64,000 nt of DNA from Melieria omissa (Eukaryota; Arthropoda; Insecta; Diptera; Ulidiidae): positions 48,555,993 to 48,619,992 of the forward strand of contig OZ020267.1 in NCBI GenBank assembly GCA_963971225.1, given 5' to 3'. The notes beneath the pieces were generated by a model that worked only from the letters and a program-made list of their open reading frames with translations, did not search any database and had not been told where the DNA came from. The position numbers and the translations under genes were made by a program. This document shows, piece by piece, positions 13,701 to 22,328 of this stretch; within the stretch, counting starts at the first letter, position 1, and each line of letters starts with the position of its first letter.

Positions 13701-16700
13701 ACTTATTTCTGTTTCGAACTTTGCATAACTTGCATTTCACGCTTAAACAACTTTTCAACCATGACATATTTTGTATAGTTTTCAGCTTGACTGTATCAGG
13801 AGTTGTAACAATCGGTCTATACTTCGTTCGAACTTCAATGGAAAATTTGATTTTGTCCTGTATTTTCGAAGCCTTAACATCCTTAAGCATCAGTACGGTA
13901 TACTGTGTGATGGTTGATCTTTTTCCAACAAATTTGCGGTAAGCTTTCTAATCTATGTATTTAGGGTTTAAATCAGTAGCGGCTTAAGGGGGGAAGGCTG
14001 CACCCCGAGAGAAGCTTGTATATAACAATTTTTGTATATAAAAATCAACAAAATGTGTTGATCATCATTTAAAACGAGTATGTAACACGCGATGAAGTGC
14101 ATATTACACTTCCGTAATAGACATAATTTCTAGAAAATTATTTCTTGCTTAGAAGAAATGTGCAATTCAGTAAAGGAAAACTTGGACAATAGGTCAAACG
14201 CTAATTTTCTTTTGTCTCCTATACATATGTGATTACACGTTTATGAGCTTTTACATATGTGGAGCTGTGTTTTGAATGAAGTCATTTCAGTACAAATATA
14301 TTTACAAAAACATAACATTAGTATTCACATCGGTTTGGGTAAACTCAATACTTTAAAAGGTTCTTATCTCAAGAACGTTATGAATATGTTAAAAATTTAT
14401 TGGATTTTGCAAAACGGAAGTGTAATGAATTGGGTGCTGATATTTTTCGACGCCGAACTAAAAGATTACTGCCGGGCGAGCAAAACCCAGACGTAGCTTT
14501 CACATTGGAAGAAGAAATAAACAGGGCAATGTTAAAGTGTCTAGACCGGCTTGGTTCCGAAATAGCAGATTGTTTTTCAAAAATGAAAATCGTTGTAAAT
14601 GCTTTTCAAATGCAATATTTAATTTTTAACTTAAAATGTTGTGCAAAATATGCAGATACAAAATTATAAGTTAAAAACTAAATATCAAAATCTCTGAGAT
14701 TTTGCTTGTAAACTAGTGTAAAATACACAAAAATTACTTAACCTCATTAAACTTTTTCGAAGTCAATCAAATTTACAGTTATTATTATTATTACTTTTTT
14801 ACCCCTACAAAACGATACGTGAATAACATTAACAATTTTACGCATTTTTAAAAAACTCAAATGGCAATCGGTGAACTCGATTCGATTTCGGCGCAAATGT
14901 CAAAAATATTCGATCTTTCTTCTGTTGCGCCGAACGAAGTCGGTACTGTAGTGTCAATCGTGTGAACAGTTGAAGCCAGACAATCAAATTACAAATTGAG
15001 CCGAATTTCGTCGACAACTCGAGCACCAACTATAGGGACCGACAAATTTTGTCGGTACTTTGAAATGTTTTGAGAATTTATTTAAATTTTTTTTTCGATT
15101 CGGGCAATCTTGTGACCTACCTATGAAATCGTTCGGCGCGATATTTCTGTTCGCTAGGTTGAGCCGACAAAGTTTGTCGAAATTGGCGCAATCGTGTGAT
15201 CCAAATAAAAAACGTTTTGCTCAATTGATAATTTCTGCGTAGTCAATGCCCGATCAGATTGAAATGAAAATGAATGTTTGTTTTAATTTTGTTTTTTAAA
15301 TGTTATGTGTTAAATTAAATGTTATCTTTTGTTAGTTTACAATTGATGTTATCCTACAGACTTGGTTGCGAAATACTGACAACGTTATATTGTTTATGGA
15401 TTTACCACATTCTGCTTTCTATTTTCTAAAATTTTGGGTAAATTTGATGTGCACTTTTGCCAGCTGGATTACAGTGGCAATAAAAACAAGCCGATTTTAT
15501 AGCTATCTTAGTGATACCACACCGAAAAAACACCATACGCAATCTACCTTATGATCAAAAACGAGAGGGAATTTTGAATTGCCACGCTTATCCAGTCGGT
15601 AATTTTTTATCCATTTTTTCAATTTTTTTCTCAGCGTTAGCAATACTCTGTTCTGTCAAATTTTAACGCATATCGTAAGATTAGTATACGATTGGCGTCT
15701 ATACGAAGAAGTCGAAAAATTGTTGTGTGACGATTTTTGATGTGGCTGTGCGTCGTGTTGATGTGGCCAAAGAGATTATTTACAACGCAGACAGCGACCC
15801 AAAATTCATCGAACGCACCATGACTGGTGACGAAACATGGGTTTGTGATTCGATATGCCGACCAAACAACAATCGTCCGAATGGTGCTTCGAAAAAGACC
15901 CAAAACCGAAGAGAGAACGCCAAAGTCGGTCCAAAATCAAAGTATTGCTGACGGCTTCCTTCGATATTCGTAGTGTGGCGCACTACGAATTCCTTCCGGA
16001 GGGCCGAACGGTCAATAAAGAATACTATTTAGGCGTTATGCGTCGTTTGCGTGAAGCCATTTGTGGAAGAACAATTCATGGATTTTACACCACGATAATG
16101 CGCCACTTCATACGGCCTTGATTATTTCGGAATTTTTGGCCAAAAATTCGACCAATTTCATCAGCCAAGCACCATACAGTCCAGACAAGGCACCGTGTGA
16201 CTTTTTTCTGTTTCCCAAACTCAAATTGCCATTACGGGGAACGCGATTTGAGGCCATAGAGACTATAAAAGAGAATTCGCTGCGTGAGCCGCCATACCTT
16301 TGGCGGCCTATAAAAAAAGTATGGGAAATTGGTTGAAAGGAGGAGAGTAATTTGAAGAAGATAATAAAAAAATTTATTTCAATTGTAATTTTGCGTTTTT
16401 TTTTGTAAATTCCCGTTCTGTTTTGATCATAAGGTACATTTGGTTTCATTTTCAGATACATTGCACATTTTGTTGGTTATAAAAATTTATTTTTAGTAAT
16501 AAGTTATTTAGTAATACACTGAAGAGCAAAACTATAAACGAACTAAATTGTTTCAGTTTCTAAGGTGATTTATAAAATGTGAGTAAAATCCAATTATGTA
16601 AGGTAAAGAAGCTTGTAAGAATATTTGAAAAGGTCTTGATCGAATTTATAAGGAAGGCTTCTTCAAAAACAATTTGTAAACTTCATCTATAGTTGTGCAC

Positions 16701-17164
16701 CGCAATTTTTAATGAATGAAACATGAATTTTGAACAAAACCTTTAAGTAAATGTTTTTAAAAGCTGTTTCACTCGGCAGCGTTCGAATTTCGCTAAAATT
16801 CTTAAATCACACGGAAACGGCAAAAATTCGGTGCGTCTATAACTATGCTCTCCAGTGTAGTAATTAATGTATTGACACCTTACATATATTTAATATTCAA
16901 TACGGGAAAATATTTCCAGGGTAATGGCCGCAGCGATGTCTATGACCTTCGGACGAGGTGGGGCACTTTTGGGAAATCTGATATTCGGCTTTCTTATAGA
17001 TCTGAACTGCATTATTCCTATAGTTGTATTTTCAGCGATGCTATTCAGTGAGTAAACGTTAAGAAGCTTCAGTGTACAAAATCACACCTATATCTTACTT
17101 CCTTTCAGTAAGCGGATTTCTCTGTTGGCTTTTACCAACAACAGGATCAGAAGCTTTAGATTGA
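1721..17164 (+). CDS. SV2-family (synaptic vesicle glycoprotein 2-like) MFS transporter
   Basis: Major facilitator carrier of the SV2-like/organic-ion branch that is expanded in Drosophila, a multi-pass membrane protein; substrate unknown. Coding exons that I join: 1721-2127, 5829-5950, 6694-6793, 8503-8641, 8718-8914, 9428-9547, 11831-11964, 13779-13938, 16920-17047 and 17109-17164. They total 1563 bases, giving 520 residues and a TGA stop. Every junction has GT-AG ends and keeps frame. Exon 1 has DYENAVVQTGFGRFH before helix 1 and the MFS loop GCLADTKGRR; exon 2 has FPYLGEFQPTKYREK; exon 6 has YYTLMVWFPELFQRFDDYE; exon 8 ends VDLFPTNLR; exon 9 has GRGGALLGNL. All are family hallmarks. The start is uncertain: ATG 1721 or 1727, or an upstream exon joined at the AG before 1747. 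Almost every long intron carries transposons. Confidence 0.85.
2980..5010 (-). mobile_element. Tc1/mariner-superfamily transposon, disrupted, inside the hAT element
   Basis: Terminal inverted repeats of about 30 bases (AGGACTGTATCGAAAATTAT at the left and its near-exact inverse at the right) are flanked by TA on both sides. The transposase reads on the minus strand from ATG 4858 (MRGLSAKLRQEILSKW, helix-turn-helix) to a stop at 3124-3126. It contains MDDETYVKLDYK, FCADLAFCHY and PEIRPIEKFWTLMKRDL, matching the catalytic regions of insect Tc1-like transposases. The frame is broken between about 4620 and 4655 and again by the insertion at 3201-3929. The split protein end continues on the far side of that insertion (GCVQNLKKDLDKKIKNVG), showing that the insert landed in the coding region. 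Confidence 0.85.
3201..3929. mobile_element. 729-bp TTAA-target element nested in the Tc1-like transposase
   Basis: Perfect 20-base terminal inverted repeat GGCAGGTTCTCACCTTGTGG, flanked by TTAA on both sides (3197-3200, 3930-3933). TTAA duplication is typical of piggyBac-type and some other elements. No transposase coding is visible, so it is non-autonomous. It is the innermost layer of the 2846-5636 nest. Confidence 0.85.
7014..8279 (+). mobile_element. Degenerate Tc1-like transposon in intron 3 of the SV2-like gene
   Basis: Inverted ends AGGAGTGAAACAGAAAAAT (left) and AGGAGTGAACCAGAAAAAA (right, inverted), flanked by TA at 7012-7013 and 8280-8281. The plus strand carries broken transposase: an N-terminal helix-turn-helix (MSSPQKYCHKLLLDIF near 7167), then ETYSKVDFKQLPGN near 7610 and RRPIEKYWFVMKQTLR near 7970. 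These match the same regions of the element at 2980-5010, so the two belong to related families. Stops and frameshifts make it inactive. Confidence 0.75.
9548..10401. other. Intron sequence without recognisable feature
   Basis: Part of intron 6 of the SV2-like gene. It has an AATT/TTAA-rich palindromic run at about 9755-9783 ('aattaattaattaatta') and otherwise nothing I can name. Confidence 0.4.
10402..11685 (-). mobile_element. mariner transposon, irritans subfamily, one frameshift
   Basis: Inverted ends start ACACTTCGTTCAATAATGTG, with TA at 10400-10401 and 11686-11687. The minus-strand transposase runs from ATG 11516 to the stop at 10466. It is one base longer than the copy at 33560-34834 because a T run at about 11460-11468 has nine instead of eight T, shifting the frame at about codon 17. 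The rest of the frame (270 residues from 11275) is open and differs from the other copy at eight residues. One of these is HKDNAPCH instead of HQDNAPCH beside the second catalytic Asp. Confidence 0.93.
12095..12370 (+). repeat. tRNA-derived SINE copy
   Basis: From about 12177 the sequence reads 'gccgccgtcgctcagctgtc', a box A-like start, followed some 60 bases on by a box B-like 'gttcgactcc'. Similar heads occur at 24486 and 32377. Upper and lower limits are not sharp. Confidence 0.5.
12383..12640 (-). pseudogene. Tc1-like transposase N-terminal remnant
   Basis: A minus-strand frame from ATG 12598 reads MSHSTAAKVIKKTKAFVEKW followed by VTPYKQ, resembling the second helix-turn-helix region of Tc1-family transposases. 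No catalytic domain or terminal repeats were found nearby. Assignment rests on one short segment. Confidence 0.35.
12916..13245. mobile_element. hAT-like MITE, family with CAGTGTTGCCAGAT ends, copy 1
   Basis: Ends CAGTGTTGCCAGAT and, inverted, CAGTGTTGCTAGAT. The 8-base flanks agctttag and agttttag match at seven of eight positions. The interior has C-rich blocks ('tttccccctaaaa', 'tttcccccaaaa') and aligns throughout with the copy at 45728-46069. Confidence 0.8.
14380..14610 (+). pseudogene. hAT/ZMYM-type transposase fragment
   Basis: A plus-strand frame reads YVKNLLDFAKRKCNELGADI, then FRRRTKRLLPGEQNPD and EEEINRAMLKCLDRLGSEIA. This style is familiar from the TTF-type/ZMYM-like hAT proteins common in arthropod genomes. 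It lies in intron 8 of the SV2-like gene, and no ends could be defined. Confidence 0.45.
15547..16434 (+). mobile_element. Internally deleted, degenerate mariner element
   Basis: Ends CCTTATGATCAAAA and its exact inverse, flanked by TA (15545-15546 and 16435-16436). At 888 bp it is shorter than a full mariner (about 1.3 kb). Plus-strand fragments of transposase remain in shifted frames: TGDETWVCDS near 15825, HHDNAPLHTALIISEFLAKN near 16090 and YSPDKAPCDFFLFPKLKLP near 16175. A different mariner lineage from the two copies at 10402 and 33560. Confidence 0.85.
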
Positions 17165-18270
17165 ACCGACTTAGTTGCTTCAATCTCATACATATTTATA
17201 TCCTCAGTTTGATTGGTTTAGCATATTTATGTGTATATTTGTATGTACATACATATATGCATATTTTCTAAATGAATGTATAAATTATTTAAATAAGACA
17301 GTATAAGTAAGTTCCCATTTATATTGTGTACACATACCACATAGCAAGCATACGATTACATACGCGACATGTGTATAGAAAACCAATTTTCATAAGACTA
17401 TGTATGTAGGTGTTGGTAAATGATCGAAACTATTTACATGTGATCGTATTAGTTGTGTGACAATGAATTATTTAATGCTTGCCCAGCAGCAGCTCAAGTG
17501 TCCAATTTGTACCGAGGTACTATGTATGTATATGTAAATATGTAGACCATTTAACAAAGTAAGAGGAATGTAACAATAAATTCTCTTGGAAAATTCAACT
17601 TGTTTTTTTGTACAGAATTTAAATATTACTTTTTAATACATTTTTAGCAATAAAAATTCATTAGATAACTTTGTATACCAATAATGATCGAGATATAAAA
17701 GGTCTGTTAAAAAATTTGACTTATAATTTTACGGGCGACGCACGTTGGGACAAAACGGGCAAAAATGCTCGCATCGGAGCAAATTCAAAAGTTGCCAATC
17801 CGCATATTTCCGCATATATCCGTATATAGATACAGTAGCGATATAGAAAATCAGTCCCTTCACCCCACAACCTGGACTTTACAGCCTTTCAAAGTTGAGC
17901 GTTTTTTTATATTATTTTTTCACTTCTGGCAAATATCGTAAACAAAGCTGTCTTTAGATACATTGCCGTAGAATCGACATTTTTGAATGAAATCCCATAA
18001 TTTTTCACATGTGGGGTTTCGATAATTATGCAATTGTAAAAATTTTAAAAAGTTGTTTATAAAAATTTGTATTTTTAAAGAAAAACCTAACTAACCTATG
18101 CCTGATTTATTAATATAAAAATTAATGTATGTTTTTTTGTTTGTTGGTCACACGACACTAGAACTCGGAATTAGACGTTTGGTTGTGTTTCACTGGTAAA
18201 TCTTCATAAGGGTTGGACAAGGGGTGTGGCACTTTTCTAGCAACCCAAATGCTTAAAACTTGTAAAATGC
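17165..18270. other. 3' flank of the SV2-like gene
   Basis: Probable 3' UTR. A polyadenylation signal AATAAA is at 17575-17580, about 410 bases after the stop. A short frame at 17463 (MNYLMLAQQQLKCPICTE) looks like the start of a RING-type exon but has no visible continuation (see findings). The rest is unremarkable. Confidence 0.4.
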
Positions 18271-18276
18271 TTAAAA

Positions 18277-18503
18277 CTCAGGAAACTCGTTTCGGTGGCT
18301 GTCCTCTCAGCTGGAAATGGCAAACCTCTGAGAGTAAAAATTGCCTATGAAAAAGCTCCCAACCTGCCGTTCGGAACCGGCATAAAACTGTAGGTCCCTT
18401 CCACCCGCGTACAAAATTCACACGCACAACACGGGTGGTTGCGGGAAGCTAGGCCTTAGTCTCGCGTAAGCGGGCTGTCGTGCCAATCAATTATTATTAA
18501 TTT
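18277..18503 (+). repeat. 5'-truncated SINE with 12-base target duplication
   Basis: The body reads 'ggcaaacctctgagagtaaa' and 'ccgttcggaaccggcat', and it ends 'gtcgtgccaatcaattatta'. It is flanked by AAATGCTTAAAA at 18265-18276 and 18504-18515, which indicates retrotransposition. The same body occurs at 25060-25290 and inverted at about 51424-51545. The tRNA-like head is missing. Confidence 0.75.
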
Positions 18504-18659
18504 AAATGCTTAAAATAACTTTGGAACTACAGGTCACACATCAATGATATTCGACATAGACTTAAGACATAGACCCTGCCTTTCGACAGGGGGAATAGGG
18601 TGGGTATTTTACGAGGGGGCCTGGTACCACCCATACAACCCAAATTTTTAGTGTGAAAT

Positions 18660-18905
18660 TACTTTGGATTCATAAGTCGGACAGCATTGCAACTTTATAC
18701 ACCGTCATCTCATAGATCTATATACTACTCTACTGGTAAAATTTGACGGGCGTGGTACATTTGTTATGACTCACATTTTCCGAGTTACTTTGCAACTAGG
18801 TAGGTATGTAGGTATGTCGCAACCTTCAAGACTGGGTTCGGCATTGCCTAAAAGGGGCGTGGCACCGCTCATACTACACAAATCCACTTACATGTAATTG
18901 TATAA
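18660..18905. repeat. Dispersed repeat with 'gtcggacagcatt' start
   Basis: Shares 'agtcggacagcatt', 'ctactggta' and 'ggggcgtgg' blocks in the same order with 62094-62345, and its opening block with about 30807-30822. The end block 'ggcgtggcaccrcycataca' also appears near 51246. No terminal inverted repeat found; class unknown. Confidence 0.5.
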
Positions 18906-18915
18906 TTGTAAAAAC

Positions 18916-19230
18916 TAGGGTCCGACCGAAACTTCTTTTTTGGACCGAAACCGAGTTTCGGTTTTTTTTAATATTCGGCCGAAACTGGAACTATAAATAA
19001 ATATCACCCTTTCGTACCTTACTCGCTAATATTCAAAATTAAATAATTGTATGGATGCATTGGTGGCATCTAAATTACTCCTCCTCTCACTATATATCTG
19101 CTACACAATAAAATGTAAAAAACATTCTAGAAAGTTTCGGTTTCGGCCGTTCGGCCATCTTTTGGCCAAAAGTGAAACCGAAACCACTCATTTGGGCCTA
19201 AACCGAAACCGAATATTCGGTCGGACACTA
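18916..19230. mobile_element. hAT MITE, family with TAGKGTCCGACCGAA ends, copy 1
   Basis: Ends TAGGGTCCGACCGAA and, inverted, TAGTGTCCGACCGAA, with an exact 8-base duplication GTAAAAAC at 18908-18915 and 19231-19238. Its 315 bp interior aligns with the copy at 26674-27391, which is longer because of a further insertion. Confidence 0.88.
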
Positions 19231-19612
19231 GTAAAAACACTTAAACCTATTGAAAAAAAAACGGTTAATGTGGTATGCCATGTTCGGGTAATGTAGTATA
19301 CTGTTTTTTTGTACGTGTTAGAATTTATTCGATTGATTTGTAAGCAATTATGATATTTAAACATTTTTAAGCACAGTCTTCAGCTTATTGCACTAAATAA
19401 AAGTTCCACAACTGCTTTTTTTAATACTTGCCATGCCCTAAAGAGTGATGCAGGCTCAAGTTATTCCTATTTTATAATTCCTTACAGTCATAATTACATT
19501 TCTTACACTTTTAGCCAGGGATGCCCAAAACCTTCTTATGGAAGAGCAAACATAAAAATTAATTCATACGCTAAACAACAACAAAACCTACGTGGAAGAT
19601 AACTGTCGCCAA

Positions 19613-20081
19613 CATGGCACAATAAACAAGGTAGTGGCAGGAAGGAGCGAAAAAATTCACGTGTATTTTGTTAGTGTTTTTGTTCGGTTCATTGTCAAAT
19701 CGGACGGACGGTTCTCTTGCCAACAGTATTGCCAGCATCGAATAGACCACTTGGTCTATTCGAGAACGTAAAAATACACCAATTAACAGCAAAAGTGCAT
19801 AGCTTCTTTGTTTTAATCTGTTGTTTTACAATTAGGGGCAAAAGTGCTAAGTGCTAGTTCGCCGATTTTGCGTTAATTCATAAAAGTTAACGAAAATTGG
19901 AAAAATAATATCCTTTCGTCATTGCAAACATGCTTAAAATTTCACAGAAAAAGAGTTGAGTGGCCATGCTGTTCGCCGAATGTAAACAAAGCAGACAAAA
20001 ATTTCTGACAACCTACCGAACTCTGACGAGAAAAAAATAAAATTCGCTCCTTCCTGCCACTACCTTGTTTATTGTGCCATG
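19613..20081. mobile_element. 469-bp MITE, CATGGCAC family, copy 1
   Basis: Long inverted ends (about 40 bases) beginning CATGGCACAATAAACAAGG, with an exact 8-base duplication GTCGCCAA (19605-19612, 20082-20089). Two more copies of nearly identical length lie at 24568-25035 and 46229-46697. The 8-base duplication fits hAT or P superfamilies; the CATG start is closer to P elements. Confidence 0.88.
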
Positions 20082-20182
20082 GTCGCCAACTTGCACCAAC
20101 AAAGCATACTGTGCTGTGTGTGTATAGGAGAATGCTCAGCCTATGCCGAAGATCATTTACAAACACAAATGAGGAACTAGAA

Positions 20183-20339
20183 CAGCGGTCGGCAAAGCTT
20201 ACTCATATGAGCACTACGCTCAGCACACGTACACAGTACGCTCTCTCAATCAGCCGTTGTTCAGATGTAATTTACACAGTTGAGAGAAATTTCACTGCGC
20301 TCACTAACACCATCTCATTGTCAATTTTGCCGACCCCTG
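20183..20339. mobile_element. 157-bp hAT-like MITE
   Basis: Ends CAGCGGTCGGCAAA and, inverted, CAGGGGTCGGCAAA. The 8-base flanks aactagaa and aactacta match at six positions. It is nested in the element at 19516-20423. Confidence 0.7.
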
Positions 20340-20431
20340 AACTACTATAGAATCCTCAGCCTATGCTGAAGAGCATTTACAAAAACAAATGAGCAACGAG
20401 AGCATAGGGCATGGGCACCTCTGCTTTTAGC

Positions 20432-22270
20432 GTTCCATTTGTGATTTCTTTTCTTTTTCCGGCCTATTTAGTACTGGAAGATGGTATACCAACTCACCCT
20501 CTACGACCCATACCACATTACCCGAATTTGACTTCTTTTGAAATAATAATGAAAAAATAAATAAATGTTTATTACCTATAGAAATTATTCGCTTATGCTA
20601 TATTTTTAACATCACTAAGTTATTGTTTTGAATTTACCTGTAAAATTTAAATGTATTATGTTTTTGCCTTAGAACTGTTTTGCAAGCATGTTGGCGCAAG
20701 ATTCTCTACTTTTTTGAGCTTTTTCAAAACTTCTCTGTGGTTCTATTGCCTGAATGCCGGTAGTTCCCGAAAAAAAATGCTATACCACATTACCCGACCA
20801 TACCACAATATCCGAAGCCACCCAAAAAAAGTCTAGAGAGTAATGAAAGCAAAAATTCGAAACCACCCGGTTATACACGTATATATATATATAAATACTT
20901 ATAAAGGTATATATATGTACATATATATGTGTTTGCACTACTAACATAAATATGTATGCATTATCATTGTGGCCATTGTCATTCACTATTCAAGTTTAAG
21001 CCAACATTGTTACTATGGTCTCTAGCGTTTGTCGGCTTATGCGCAGCACACTGGGCGGCCACGCATAAAAGGACGATCAGAATACTAACATTTGCTTTGA
21101 ATATGAAAACGAAAAGAAAATGCCAGTCAAAATACTTGAAACAATTATTGCTACTTTTGCTATTCTTAGATACTTTCTGCGTGCTCTATTACAAAATAAA
21201 AAAAAATAATAAAAAAGTAATTAAATAAGTGCGTGATAGATAAGTGTATGACTAATACATTTCATACCCTTGAGAAGTTAATAGCTAATTCATTGAGCAT
21301 CCTCACATTTTTAAGGAATCGTGAGTTACACTCTAAAACTATTAAATTTAGGCACAATTTCTAAAGGAATCATGAGTTACACCCTAAAACTATTACATTT
21401 ACGCAAAATTTGATTTAAATTTTAATAAGGTGCACACAACGTGAATGATTACGAGAAACTCGCTCTTACTTATGTTTGCATCTGAACTTTTAAAATACAA
21501 AAATTCCAGTAATCACTAATATCACTGCAGAGTGGAAATATAGTCGTTTAAATTAAAGCATCACTATCACTCATGGTTAGTGAATGAAACGAAATGCGGA
21601 ATTTTGAGTACGACCTTATGTGGCGACGTCCCAGTGTGCGCCTTTCCACCCCGTGCCTGCTGGAATTATTGTGTCGCCTTGACTTGCAACAGCCAGCGAA
21701 AGGTTTTGAGGTTTCCGCAATATAAGCTTTCGTTCCAGTAAGCTTGAGTCTGTTTTCCTTTAGGAAAACACCCCTTGACGCATGCTCCCTTCGTGCTGCT
21801 GGAATGTACACACAGAACGCATACGAACCCATTCGAGTGCCAAGACCAATTCCAAACCAATCTGGCCGTTATTCAGTACTCAACTCAGTTGCATTTCGGC
21901 TAAACGTTCAGCTTGCTGCTCGCAATTCGTTTAGAAGGAGAAAACATAAAAATACTTGCGCTTTGCATTGCAAACATTTCAAATACTAAATATTTATTAT
22001 GTGGCTGCGTTGCTGCTAGATTGAATATTTTGTATAAAAAAAACATTTTATTTCAATCGGTGTATTTAAAAAAAGTTTAAGTGTAAAAGTATCAGAGAAT
22101 TTGACAAGCACGCTGCAAAGAACGTCACAGCAACTTTGCGCTAATTAGATTAAAAGAACTTAGAGTAGTTTGGCTATTTTTGAGAAAACAATGTGCACGA
22201 CATGAGTAATTACACAATACAGCGATGTGGTGTTTCGAATAGTTTAAAATAGCAAGGCTATCAAAGACAT
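20432..22270. other. Intergenic region before Slc45-1
   Basis: Contains 'ataccacattacccga' at about 20778, with partial matches at about 20511 and, inverted, about 19272-19302. There is an AT dinucleotide tract at about 20877-20935 and a 50-base imperfect tandem duplication at about 21314-21412 ('gagttacac.ctaaaactatta'). The 21600-21990 stretch is less AT-rich and may be promoter or 5' UTR of Slc45-1 (a 'ctcagttgcat' initiator-like site near 21884), but no TATA box is evident. Confidence 0.35.
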
Positions 22271-22328
22271 AGTGTTGAAGTTACGAAAACTAACGTCTGG
22301 CATAACTTGGCAATTGACCCTCTTCAAT

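Larger units (their letters stand above)
19516..20423. mobile_element. hAT-like element hosting two further MITEs
   Basis: Ends CAGGGATGCCCA and, inverted, CAGAGGTGCCCA, with an exact 8-base duplication CTTTTAGC (19508-19515, 20424-20431). Removing the inserts at 19613-20081 and 20183-20339 with their duplications leaves about 266 bp. Part of its interior, 'tcagcctatg', appears on both sides of the 20183 insert. Confidence 0.85.

Noticed and set aside
13783..13790. Acceptor 'ttttcag' inside exon 8 of the SV2-like gene
   Set aside because: It produces an immediate stop with the carried base; the AG at 13777-13778 keeps frame and the family sequence.
21548..21989. Small frames on both strands in the GC-richer stretch before Slc45-1
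   Set aside because: No domain or family resemblance, and codon content looks random; more likely 5' regulatory DNA.
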